Positions 1-5,483 of a stretch of DNA of 5,509 bases are shown one piece after another. Below the pieces are notes generated by a model. It ran no database searches and was not told the origin of the DNA. It worked only from the letters and a program-made list of their open reading frames with translations. The stretch is from Candidatus Saccharimonadota bacterium (GTDB lineage: Bacteria; Patescibacteriota; Saccharimonadia; Saccharimonadales; UBA4665). A program made the position numbers and the translations under genes. The stretch's first letter is position 1. Every line of letters begins with the position of its first letter. The DNA lies in the NCBI GenBank assembly GCA_027314795.1, contig DAHVAE010000044.1, positions 1-5,509 on the forward strand, in the 5' to 3' direction.

Positions 1-1313
1 CAAACAGAATAAGGGCTATACTGCGGCTGTTTCAGTAGCTCAGTTAGCCTTTGACCATGTTCAATTGTATGCCTGGTTTCCGGATCAAGATCCGTAGAAA
101 ACTGGCTAAAGGCAGCTAGCTCTCTAAACTGGGCAAGCGATAGCTTTAAGCCACCGCCGACTGCCTTAACGGCCTTAGTCTGAGCATCACCGCCTACCCG
201 AGATACTGATAGCCCGACGGATATTGCTGGTCTAACTCCCTGATAGAAAAGACTGGTTTCAAGGAATATCTGGCCATCAGTTATGGATATAACGTTAGTT
301 GGTATATAGGCAGAAATATCGCCAGCTTGAGTTTCAATTATCGGTAGGGCAGTTAGTGAACCGCCGCCAAGCTCATCATTTAGTTTAGCTGCTCGCTCAA
401 GTAGTCTTGAATGCAAATAGAAAACATCACCGGGGTAAGCTTCCCGACCTGGTGGACGTCTAAGCAGTAGCGACATCTGTCTATAGGCAGCCGCGTGTTT
501 AGATAAGTCGTCATAAATAATTAAAGCATGAGCCTTATTGTCCCGAAAGTATTCACCCATGGCGCATCCAGCATAGGGCGCTAAATAAAGCAAGGCTGCA
601 GGATCGGCCGGCGAAGTTGCAACAATAATGGTCTGGTCCATAACACCTTCTCGCTTCAGTCTTTCAGTGAGGGCTGCCACCTTAGACAATTTCTGGCCGA
701 TAGCGACGTAAACGTTAATAACGCCAGTATTTTGTCGAGCCTGGTTAACCATCGTATCAACAGTAATGGCCGTTTTACCGGTTTGACGATCGCCAATAAT
801 TAACTCCCTTTGACCACGACCAATTGGCACCATGGCATCGATAGCTACAAGACCAGTCATTAGTGGCTCATAAACACTTCTTCTATCTAAAACACCGGGT
901 GCAACTCGTTCAACCTTAGAGAACTTTTTAGCTTTAATAGCCGGACCACCGTCAAGTGGGTTGCCTAGAGGATCAACAACTCGCCCAACTAGCTCGGGCC
1001 CAACAGGTACTTCCAGAATCTTGCCAGCGAGCTTAGCGCTATCGCCAGCTTTAATGCCAAGTTCACTACCGAGCAGTACGGCGCCAATTTCTTCTTCACC
1101 AAGGTTAAAAGCAAAAGCCGTAATATTCTCACCTGAGCTAGTTTCAATTTCAATCATATCGCTATAGCCACAGCTAGATAGCCCATAGATCCAAGCAATG
1201 CCGTCACCAATCCTGGTAACAACACCATATTCTTCAATCTCCGGTTGGTTCTTTAAATCTTCGATAGCTCTACGAATATCTTCAGATAGTTCTCGAATTG
1301 ATACTTCAGCCAC
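1..1313 (-). CDS. atpA: F1Fo-ATP synthase subunit alpha, 3' end cut by the window edge
   Basis: Alpha subunit of the F1 head, which forms the alpha3beta3 hexamer and carries the non-catalytic nucleotide sites. The frame is open from a GTG start at 1313-1311 to base 3, giving 437 complete codons; about 65-75 C-terminal residues of a usual ~505 are outside the window. Visible landmarks: an N-terminal helix beginning (M)[17 protein letters not shown], of the kind that binds subunit delta; the P-loop GDRQTGKT at residues 174-181; the Walker B-like region [10 protein letters not shown] with Asp268-Asp269; and the arginine-finger motif SVSRVGG with Arg372. The C-terminal helical domain begins in the stretch [15 protein letters not shown] is chosen because it starts the conserved N-terminus and lies 5 bp after the atpH stop, with AGGAAGGA about 10 bases upstream. 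It is the sixth gene of the atp operon; gamma, beta and epsilon would be expected beyond the left edge. No broken motif is seen. Confidence 0.97.
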   Translation of the reverse strand, partial: MAEVSIRELSEDIRRAIEDLKNQPEIEEYGVVTRIGDGIAWIYGLSSCGYSDMIEIETSSGENITAFAFNLGEEEIGAVLLGSELGIKAGDSAKLAGKILEVPVGPELVGRVVDPLGNPLDGGPAIKAKKFSKVERVAPGVLDRRSVYEPLMTGLVAIDAMVPIGRGQRELIIGDRQTGKTAITVDTMVNQARQNTGVINVYVAIGQKLSKVAALTERLKREGVMDQTIIVATSPADPAALLYLAPYAGCAMGEYFRDNKAHALIIYDDLSKHAAAYRQMSLLLRRPPGREAYPGDVFYLHSRLLERAAKLNDELGGGSLTALPIIETQAGDISAYIPTNVISITDGQIFLETSLFYQGVRPAISVGLSVSRVGGDAQTKAVKAVGGGLKLSLAQFRELAAFSQFSTDLDPETRHTIEHGQRLTELLKQPQYSPYSV

Positions 1314-1318
1314 TCTTT

Positions 1319-1720
1319 TTACGTCCTTCCTTGAATAGTTAACTGTTTAAATCGATTTAATTTAGCTCTTAGACTCAAATCTAACCTCTGGTTAATAACA
1401 TTCAGCCTTAATCCGCCTATTAGGGATTGATCGAGCTGGGTGTCGAGGATTACCTTTTTAGCGTTTGGCCTGAGATCTTTAACAACCTTTGTAATCTGAC
1501 GCTCAAGCCGCTCATTAAGCAGGTGAGCACTTGACACTTCGGCTTCTACTAAACCTTGCCTAGCTCTAACTTTAATAACGTCGCGCATCAGCGAGTCGAT
1601 CTCTAGCGACCTGTGTTCAACTATCAAATAGGCAGCAATTTGTCTGGCCAACTTCTTCGGAGACTCTTTGGAAAGTCTATCAGCTATAACTCTGGCAATA
1701 TCTGACCTTGGTGTTTTCAT
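1319..1720 (-). CDS. atpH: F1Fo-ATP synthase subunit delta, short form (133 aa)
   Basis: Delta (OSCP-type) subunit of the peripheral stalk, which joins subunit b to the top of the alpha3beta3 head. At 133 aa it is about 45 residues shorter than the usual 175-180. The C-terminal half is recognisable: [13 protein letters not shown] followed by [15 protein letters not shown] matches the family signature around 'DpsLIGG...iD.Sv...L..L'. Residues about 25-70 resemble the region before it (family pattern FL.lL.e..R). The missing part is the first helices of the N-terminal domain, which normally grips the alpha N-termini. The ATG at 1720 overlaps the atpF stop as ATGA, supporting both the start and translational coupling. 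No continuation of the missing domain is evident in another frame, so I read this as a naturally short subunit, not a frameshift. Position between atpF and atpA is canonical. Confidence 0.92.
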   Translation of the reverse strand: MKTPRSDIARVIADRLSKESPKKLARQIAAYLIVEHRSLEIDSLMRDVIKVRARQGLVEAEVSSAHLLNERLERQITKVVKDLRPNAKKVILDTQLDQSLIGGLRLNVINQRLDLSLRAKLNRFKQLTIQGRT

Positions 1721-2250
1721 TGGCTATCCTTTAAGGCTAGAGCTCTAGCAATAAGTCCGGCATCTTTTTTAGTATCGACCTTCTCTCGCGTCAGAACTTC
1801 CGTAGCCGCTGCAACCATACCAACTATTTCACTTTCTAATTTCTTTTTTGCATTCTCAATGTCTTGTTTGGTTTGCTCTTTAGCAGAGCTAATAATGCCT
1901 TCGGCTCTAGTTGCCGCATCAGCTTCAGCCTGACGAATTGACTCCTTAGCACTATCATGGGCAGCTGCAATAATTGCATCAGCCTTATCTCTAGCTTTTT
2001 GCAGCTCAGTTTCGACTTTCGCATCTAGTTCTTGCTTATCCTTCTTCATTTGCTCACCAAGCTCAACACCTTTAGCAATAGTCTCCCTCCGTTCATTCAT
2101 CAGCCTCATAATTGGCTTGAAGGCCCACTTCTTAAGTACCAAAAGGGCAATAATGAAAGTTATCAGCTGGATGACAAAAGAGCCAAAATTTAGCCCCAGT
2201 GCACCAAGACCTGATGAACTAGTCGCGAACTGTGAAATCAAACTAACCAT
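1717..2250 (-). CDS. atpF: F1Fo-ATP synthase subunit b
   Basis: Subunit b of the Fo stator: one N-terminal membrane helix and a long hydrophilic coiled coil forming the peripheral stalk. At 177 aa it is of normal length. A short polar N-terminus (residues 1-20) precedes a membrane helix at about 22-40, starting NFGSFVIQLITFIIALLVL; then comes the typical junction LKKWAFKPI (about 39-47) and RLMNERRETI. Residues about 50-160 are rich in Glu, Lys, Ala and Gln with heptad-like spacing and almost no Pro or Gly, as expected for the dimeric stalk. The stop overlaps the atpH start (ATGA). The start lies 22 bp after atpE; the only Shine-Dalgarno-like sequence is GGAG at 2268-2265, 14 bases upstream, which is distant. 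Only one b gene is present, with no second b' copy. Confidence 0.95.
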   Translation of the reverse strand: MVSLISQFATSSSGLGALGLNFGSFVIQLITFIIALLVLKKWAFKPIMRLMNERRETIAKGVELGEQMKKDKQELDAKVETELQKARDKADAIIAAAHDSAKESIRQAEADAATRAEGIISSAKEQTKQDIENAKKKLESEIVGMVAAATEVLTREKVDTKKDAGLIARALALKDSQ

Positions 2251-2272
2251 TGATTATCTAGGTGCTCCATGC

Positions 2273-2500
2273 TTATGCAATAAAGAATGTTGAGGCGAAA
2301 GCCAGTAGGGCATAAAGCTCAATAATAGCCACGAAAACTAAAGCTTGACCAAGCAGCTTAGACTCCGGGTTACGCCCTGTTGCTTGAATGTAACTTCCGC
2401 CAACTATGCCCATACCAATAGATGGGCCAATAAACCCACCACCAATCATCAGGCCTTTGCTGATGACTACCGAATTAATAACGTCACTAAACATTACCAT
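2273..2500 (-). CDS. atpE: F1Fo-ATP synthase subunit c, probable proton type
   Basis: Proteolipid that forms the rotating c-ring of Fo. It is 75 aa with two membrane helices: about 11-37, glycine-rich (GGGFIGPSIGMGIVGG), and about 50-74. They are joined by the polar loop TGRNPE (41-46), which contacts gamma/epsilon. The ion-binding carboxylate is Glu61 in AIIELYALLAF. The Na+-coordinating pattern known from sodium rings (a helix-1 Gln plus Ser/Thr directly after the Glu) is absent: the matching positions are Met30, Leu62 and Tyr63, so proton coupling is inferred. ATG at 2500 is preferred over the ATG two codons later because AAGGAG at 2518-2513 lies 12 bases upstream of the first and 18 from the second. 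This is the clearest Shine-Dalgarno in the operon, fitting the need for many c copies per complex. Confidence 0.97.
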   Translation of the reverse strand: MVMFSDVINSVVISKGLMIGGGFIGPSIGMGIVGGSYIQATGRNPESKLLGQALVFVAIIELYALLAFASTFFIA

Positions 2501-2501
2501 G

Positions 2502-2610
2502 TCTTTTAGTTACTCCTTTTATTAACATTAATATTTTGACAACAAAAAACAGCCTTGCGAGAACCACTCCCTCTGTATAACCCCATTGTCGCAGACTTAT
2601 TCATATTCGG
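2502..2610 (-). other. atpB-atpE intergenic leader
   Basis: The only sizeable gap inside the operon (2501-2610). On the transcribed strand it reads from a G-rich part into an AU-rich stretch that leads to the atpE Shine-Dalgarno. It contains a U-run at about 2555-2550 and the dyad at 2520-2533. A 32-codon frame (ATG 2604, stop 2506) spans most of it and ends 5 bases before atpE, but has no Shine-Dalgarno and no recognisable product. By analogy with the U/A-rich enhancer before E. coli atpE, the tract may raise translation of subunit c; that is inference. I see no convincing terminator or full promoter. Confidence 0.4.
2520..2533. repeat. Perfect AT-rich dyad TATTAA-CA-TTAATA
   Basis: Six-base arms around a 2-base centre, just upstream of the atpE Shine-Dalgarno (2518-2513). 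In RNA it could form only a weak A/U stem. It is all A/T outside the centre, so chance is quite possible. Role unknown: translational enhancer tract, processing site or protein site. Confidence 0.4.
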
Positions 2611-3390
2611 TCAAGGTTCCTCACTATGGGCTTTAGATGTATTTAGGGTAATAGCTATATACATAACTCCTAGAAGGACAAAGATGAAAGCCTGCAGCAC
2701 GTCATCAAACATGTCCAAGAAAAAGAATGGGGCGGCAGTTAATGGTGCAATAACATGACCAAGCCAAGCAAAGACATCAACAATAATAGCAACAATTGCA
2801 ATATTTAAGAAAAGTCGAAGCGACAAGCTAATTACTCGTGTCATATCTGTAATTACTTCAGTGAGCCCTAAAAACCAATTAAACGGATTTAGCAAATTGC
2901 CGGCAAAGAAATGCCTGGCATACTTCTTAATGCCTAGTTCCTTAATAGAGTTATAGTAAACCAAACCCATGGTCACAACGGCAACAGCAAGCGTGGCATT
3001 AAAATCAGCCGTAAATGGCCTTAAAAACGGATTACCGTGATAAACAATCGAATCACCGATGCCAGGTATTAGACCAAGCAAGTTAGAGAGTAGTAAAAAG
3101 AAGAACACGGTAATAAAATACAGCACATACTTTTGAGATTTTTCTTTCTCTTCAAAAGCTTCGGTGACAGTACCAGTCATATAATCAGCAACTACTTCTA
3201 TGAATTGGATAATACCGCCTTTGGGTTTAACGGTCATCCTTCTAGCTATAGCAATCATTACTACGACTATGATAGTGGTAGCTACCCAGCCATATAGTAT
3301 TGAATTTGTTATCGAAAACTTCCAAATATGGAACAGTGGCGAAGGTGCTATATATATGGTCGGGCTAGAAGATGCAAACAACTCTATCAT
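2611..3390 (-). CDS. atpB: F1Fo-ATP synthase subunit a
   Basis: Membrane stator subunit with the two half-channels for ions, facing the c-ring. At 259 aa it is near the usual length. Hydrophobic segments lie at about 31-50, 89-110, 129-147, 183-208 and 215-248. The family start HIWKFSITNS (21-30), the ADFNATLAVA element (Asn131 conserved) and the essential arginine Arg192 in SLSLRLFLNI are visible, as is LQAFIF with Gln233 in the last helix. Two features are unusual: the normal RLFGN has Leu195 in place of Gly, and the acidic residue expected nine positions after the Arg is Ala201, while Asp226 occupies the E. coli His245 site. The start at 3390 is 3 bp after the atpZ-like stop, with AAAGG 10 bases upstream. 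It ends with TGA before the 110-bp atpE leader. Confidence 0.96.
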   Translation of the reverse strand: MIELFASSSPTIYIAPSPLFHIWKFSITNSILYGWVATTIIVVVMIAIARRMTVKPKGGIIQFIEVVADYMTGTVTEAFEEKEKSQKYVLYFITVFFFLLLSNLLGLIPGIGDSIVYHGNPFLRPFTADFNATLAVAVVTMGLVYYNSIKELGIKKYARHFFAGNLLNPFNWFLGLTEVITDMTRVISLSLRLFLNIAIVAIIVDVFAWLGHVIAPLTAAPFFFLDMFDDVLQAFIFVLLGVMYIAITLNTSKAHSEEP

Positions 3391-3393
3391 CTA

Positions 3394-3702
3394 TTATTTA
3401 CCTTTAGTCCCATTTAAGCTTTGTTTATTGTAACTATCAAAAACACGTTTAATTACAACGTAAGACCCAGCCATAGCCAAAATAAAACCAACTATCGTAA
3501 TATACGGCGTAGTTTTAAAGTGCTTATCTAGTTCATGACCGCCAACAATTGGGACAAGCACAACAACAACCATTTGCCAGGTCAAATCCAGCACAGCCAA
3601 CATAAATAATTTAGTTGGGCCACTATTGGCTTTACTCATATCACCCGATTTATCTTTTTCGGACAAGCTAACATTCCCACCAGGCCTCTTAGTCTGATTC
3701 AT
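3394..3702 (-). CDS. atpZ: AtpZ/AtpI-like small F1Fo-ATP synthase accessory membrane protein
   Basis: First gene of the atp operon, 102 aa. Residues 1-30 are polar; two membrane helices follow at about 34-53 and 67-85, joined by GGHELDKHFKTTPY (about 54-67), and the C-terminus is basic. The hairpin with G-x-x-LD followed by a conserved T/S-P matches the small 'ATPase gene 1' (AtpZ) family found at the head of bacterial atp operons, thought to help assembly or Mg2+/Ca2+ supply. That role comes from the family and is not shown here. The longer four-helix AtpI is not a fit. The ATG at 3702 lies only 8 bp after a perfect TATAAT and lacks a Shine-Dalgarno, suggesting leaderless translation; ATG at 3639 (Met22, preceded by GGTG) is an alternative that would drop the polar tail. 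The gap to atpB is 3 bp. Confidence 0.75.
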   Translation of the reverse strand: MNQTKRPGGNVSLSEKDKSGDMSKANSGPTKLFMLAVLDLTWQMVVVVLVPIVGGHELDKHFKTTPYITIVGFILAMAGSYVVIKRVFDSYNKQSLNGTKGK

Positions 3703-3710
3703 CTCTATAA

Positions 3711-3740
3711 ATTATATCATTTGTGATCTTTATCACGCAA
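3711..3740 (-). promoter_or_regulatory. Promoter of the atp operon
   Basis: On the minus strand, -10 TATAAT (3716-3711) is a perfect consensus. An 18-bp spacer separates it from a weak -35, TTGCGT (3740-3735). The predicted start point falls at about 3705-3702, on or next to the ATG of the first gene, so the transcript would have almost no 5' leader. Confidence 0.6.
3722..3737. promoter_or_regulatory. Crp/Fnr-like dyad TGTGA-N6-TCACG
   Basis: The forward strand shows TGTGA at 3722-3726 and TCACG at 3733-3737 with 6 bases between. This matches 9 of 10 core positions of the E. coli CRP consensus TGTGA-N6-TCACA. It contains the shorter perfect repeat GTGAT-CTTT-ATCAC. It overlaps the -35/spacer of the atp promoter (a repressing position) and is centred about 83 bp upstream of the divergent gene's predicted start. 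A regulator is inferred, not seen; the same bases could form a small hairpin. Confidence 0.4.
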
Positions 3741-3762
3741 GGCAAAAATAGCTTTGAGCCTT
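3739..3762. repeat. Imperfect inverted repeat in the divergent control region
   Basis: AAGGCAAA (3739-3746) can pair with TTTG and CCTT in 3753-3762, leaving a 6-base loop and a 2-base bulge (AG). It lies upstream of both promoters and is not followed by a T-run, so it does not look like a terminator. A possible protein site; chance is not excluded. Confidence 0.3.
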
Positions 3763-3776
3763 TACGGTTATTGGCT

Positions 3777-3804
3777 TTGCAAATTCTATTAGTAATCGTA
3801 TGAT
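3777..3804 (+). promoter_or_regulatory. Promoter of the 90-aa gene, divergent from atp
   Basis: -35 TTGCAA (3777-3782), 16-bp spacer, -10 TATGAT (3799-3804; 5 of 6 consensus). The predicted start is at about 3811-3813, on the ATG at 3813, again implying a leaderless mRNA. No Shine-Dalgarno precedes the gene. Confidence 0.5.
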
Positions 3805-3812
3805 AAATATTC

Positions 3813-4085
3813 ATGACACTCAATGAATCAGCCGCTAATCAGCAGCCAACTCCGCCCGAAGGACATTGGTATAATTTTGATCGATTCGATAAAGGGCTGC
3901 TGAAGTTTATGGGCGGCAGCGTCCTTATGGGCTTAGAAGGCGTGATGTTTAACGAGCCGATTGTAGCCAGTATAGGCCTAGTCTCAGGCATAGTAAGCAC
4001 CTGGTTGCTGCACGCAAAAAAAGGATTTCAATATTATCTGGAGCAAGAAGAAGGCTATACCCATCCAAAGCCCGATCAGGTATAA
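3813..4085 (+). CDS. Small membrane protein of unknown function (90 aa)
   Basis: I do not recognise this protein. Residues 1-22 are polar and Pro/Gln/Asn-rich. A glycine-rich, weakly hydrophobic stretch (about 29-46, KGLLKFMGGSVLMGLEG) is followed by a clearer membrane segment at about 49-66 (IVASIGLVSGIVSTWLL). It ends in a charged tail with several Lys, Glu and Tyr. This suggests a small one- or two-helix inner-membrane protein with a soluble C-terminus. It is transcribed divergently from the atp operon and shares its 110-bp control region, so shared regulation is possible. The start rests on the -10 box 8 bp upstream; the ATG at 3823 is out of frame. The stop TAA lies inside the next gene's -10 hexamer. 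A role with ATP synthase is a guess. Confidence 0.75.
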   Translation: MTLNESAANQQPTPPEGHWYNFDRFDKGLLKFMGGSVLMGLEGVMFNEPIVASIGLVSGIVSTWLLHAKKGFQYYLEQEEGYTHPKPDQV

Positions 4086-4086
4086 T
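4081..4086 (+). promoter_or_regulatory. -10 box of the glutaredoxin-like gene
   Basis: A perfect TATAAT lies 7 bp before the ATG at 4094 and includes the stop codon (TAA, 4083-4085) of the preceding gene. No good -35 is visible at 16-18 bp spacing (sequence near 4057-4064 is C-rich). If active, it gives a leaderless mRNA. Confidence 0.45.
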
Positions 4087-4093
4087 TATAGTT

Positions 4094-4351
4094 ATGGATA
4101 GTAAGATAACTATTTACAGCGCGGTTTGGTGTGGTTTCTGCCATGCCGCCAAGCAATATCTGGATAAACTTGGCGTTAAGTATCAAGACCGAGATGTTGA
4201 ACAAGACCCTAAAGCTGCCGAAGAAGCTGTCTCTAAAAGCGGTCAGCGAGGAATCCCGGTATTAGATATTGAAGGCGATATCATCGTTGGTTTTGATAGA
4301 CCCAAAATAGACGCCTCGCTTAAAGCCCACAAATTACTCCCTCATTCCTAA
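4094..4351 (+). CDS. Glutaredoxin-like thiol-disulfide protein (CxxC)
   Basis: Small cytosolic redox protein of thioredoxin fold, 85 aa, the usual length for glutaredoxin/NrdH types. The order is: beta strand KITIYSA (4-10), active site WCGFC with Cys13 and Cys16, helix 17-26, strand VKYQDRDVE (28-36), the cis-proline loop GQRGIPVLDI with Pro55, then GDIIVGFD (61-68), the common 'ivGFd' end motif. It should reduce disulfides through its CxxC; partners could be ribonucleotide reductase or other proteins. The site is not the CPYC of classical glutathione-using glutaredoxins, so the electron donor (glutathione or thioredoxin reductase) cannot be told. The ATG is 8 bp after the preceding stop, with TATAAT 7 bp upstream and no Shine-Dalgarno. 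An NrdH-like role is plausible but not proven. Confidence 0.88.
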   Translation: MDSKITIYSAVWCGFCHAAKQYLDKLGVKYQDRDVEQDPKAAEEAVSKSGQRGIPVLDIEGDIIVGFDRPKIDASLKAHKLLPHS

Positions 4352-4372
4352 GTTGTATCAAATCTAACAGAT

Positions 4373-4392
4373 AAAGCTCAGCGCTTTTGTTT
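4373..4392 (+). terminator. Possible weak terminator after the glutaredoxin gene
   Basis: AAAGC (4373-4377) can pair with GCTTT (4383-4387) around a 5-base loop, followed by TGTTTT. The stem is only 5 bp with two G-C pairs, so it is weak. It sits in the 65-bp gap before the next gene. Confidence 0.2.
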
Positions 4393-4403
4393 TGATGTTA
4401 CGA

Positions 4404-4408
4404 AGAGG
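4404..4408 (+). promoter_or_regulatory. Shine-Dalgarno AGAGG of the 149-aa gene
   Basis: AGAGG ends 8 bases before the ATG at 4417, a good spacing, and 14 bases before the in-frame ATG at 4423. This favours the first ATG. It is the only convincing Shine-Dalgarno among the plus-strand genes here. Confidence 0.55.
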
Positions 4409-4416
4409 TATAGGCT

Positions 4417-4866
4417 ATGGACATGGAAAGTAGTTTCAGCAACCAGGTTAAAAGACGAATACGCGAAGCTAACAGCGGCAGAGAAGTATATCAAGGGTCT
4501 GATTTTATTAATAGCTGGCTTATTCCAAGCGGCATTACCGAAGGAACGCCTAGATCTGTAATTGCTACTGAATTCTTGTTAAGGATTGGCGTTATTCAAA
4601 AAGGTAATCAAGCCGAGAAAGAGCAAGCACAAAACGTACTATCAAGCTTAAGCCAATCATTTGAAGAACAACCAGACGAAACGCGCAAAAAGTATGCAAT
4701 CTTTCTCGGTGGCAGCATGCTCGATCATCTTAAAACAATGCAGGAGATAGTGGATGACTATAGTGGAGTCATGCTTCGAAACAAGCTTGAAGACGTTAAA
4801 GGTTTTTTGGGGTTTGTAGCTGCTAACGTTCTTGCTCCAGAAGACAGCTTGTCAGGCACCGCTTAA
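4417..4866 (+). CDS. Hypothetical protein, 149 aa, soluble and mostly helical
   Basis: I do not recognise a family. There is no signal peptide or membrane segment. The N-terminus is basic (KRRIREANSGR, about 12-22). The middle (about 45-85) has TEFLLRIGVIQKGN followed by a Glu/Gln/Lys-rich helical stretch; the C-terminal half alternates acidic and hydrophobic helices (about 90-140). No Cys is present and no metal or nucleotide motif is evident. A small helical adaptor or nucleic-acid-binding role would fit the composition but is a guess. It has its own Shine-Dalgarno (AGAGG, 8-base spacing) and stops 17 bp before the adenosyltransferase gene, so the two are probably co-transcribed. Codon use looks like its neighbours, arguing for a real native gene. 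Confidence 0.75.
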   Translation: MDMESSFSNQVKRRIREANSGREVYQGSDFINSWLIPSGITEGTPRSVIATEFLLRIGVIQKGNQAEKEQAQNVLSSLSQSFEEQPDETRKKYAIFLGGSMLDHLKTMQEIVDDYSGVMLRNKLEDVKGFLGFVAANVLAPEDSLSGTA

Positions 4867-4883
4867 TAAGCCAAACTAATCTC

Positions 4884-5453
4884 ATGGCCTATGAAGAATA
4901 TAAGACCAAGGAGTCCGTAGTTATAGTTTACACTGGAGATGGTAAGGGTAAAACTACGGCTGCACTAGGGCTAATGAACAGAGCATTAGGCAACCGCCAA
5001 AGCGTAGCTTTTATTCAGTTTATTAAATACTGGGGCGTTTCAGAGCATATTTTCATAAGAGACATCCAAGGACTATATAAAGACAAACTGCTGTTATATA
5101 AAGGCGGCAAGGGCTTCTATAGGGCCGGTGCATTAAGCCCCAAACACATTACTGAAGCTCAACATAAACAAGCCGCTAATGAAACCTACAATCAAGCCCT
5201 AAAGGCCAGTCAAAGTGGCGAGTTTGAACTAGTAATTTGTGATGAGATAAACAACGCTGTTCATGACAAGCTCTTAACTGTTAAGGATATCGAGGAGCTT
5301 ATTGTCAACAGAGCACCAAATACCAATCTCTGTCTCACAGGTCGTAACTTTCCTAAACAATTAACTAACCTGGTAGATATCATGACCTCAATGACCAAAA
5401 TTAAACACCATTTCGATCAAAAATACCTAGCCAATAAAGGTATTGATTTTTAG
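4884..5453 (+). CDS. cobO: CobO/BtuR-type cob(I)alamin (corrinoid) adenosyltransferase
   Basis: Transfers the adenosyl group of ATP to the Co(I) corrinoid to make adenosylcobalamin; cytosolic, 189 aa, close to the usual 175-200. The N-terminal strand and P-loop VYTGDGKGKTTAALGL carry GDGKGKTT at 18-25. Then come FIQFIKYWG (43-51), GGKGF (74-78), the Walker B-type LVICDEINNA (116-125, Asp120-Glu121), LTGRNFP (151-157) and the end KIKHHF...KGIDF, all in family order. The usual 'VTEM' near the end reads IMTSM here (166-170), with the Glu replaced by Ser169. No other cobalamin gene is in the window, so salvage of imported or host-derived corrinoid for a B12-dependent enzyme (for example class II ribonucleotide reductase) is the likely use; that is inference. 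No Shine-Dalgarno or well-placed -10 box precedes the ATG, so it is probably read with the upstream gene. Confidence 0.92.
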   Translation: MAYEEYKTKESVVIVYTGDGKGKTTAALGLMNRALGNRQSVAFIQFIKYWGVSEHIFIRDIQGLYKDKLLLYKGGKGFYRAGALSPKHITEAQHKQAANETYNQALKASQSGEFELVICDEINNAVHDKLLTVKDIEELIVNRAPNTNLCLTGRNFPKQLTNLVDIMTSMTKIKHHFDQKYLANKGIDF

Positions 5454-5483
5454 GTATTAATAGTATAAGATTGTACTTCTAAA

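Noticed and set aside
961..1167. Plus-strand open frame of 68 codons inside atpA
   Set aside because: Antisense shadow: Ser/Pro/Thr-rich low-complexity product, no start signal, fully covered by the well-conserved alpha subunit.
1836..2024. Second minus-strand frame of 62 codons inside atpF
   Set aside because: Shadow of the coiled-coil coding sequence in another frame, with no start signal or recognisable product.
2535..2545. Internal promoter before atpE (TTGTCA as -35)
   Set aside because: No acceptable -10 at 16-18 bp; the matching position falls on the Shine-Dalgarno AAAGGA.
2506..2604. 32-codon frame between atpB and atpE as a gene
   Set aside because: A stop-free run of this length is common by chance, it has no Shine-Dalgarno and its product has no hydrophobic or conserved pattern; kept only as part of the spacer observation.
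1717..2613. Alternative genetic code (UGA as Gly)
   Set aside because: TGA ends atpB and atpF exactly where the families end, so the standard bacterial code holds.
2555..2758. Plus-strand frame of 67 codons over the atpB end and spacer
   Set aside because: Mostly antisense to atpB, no Shine-Dalgarno or -10 box at its start, and its product resembles nothing.
3200..3433. Plus-strand frame of 77 codons with hydrophobic product
   Set aside because: Antisense of membrane-helix codons of atpB; such mirrors are often hydrophobic by codon structure.
4409..4425. Fourth leaderless start: TATAGG 8 bp before the in-frame ATG at 4423
   Set aside because: TATAGG is a poor -10, and AGAGG at ideal spacing supports normal initiation at 4417.
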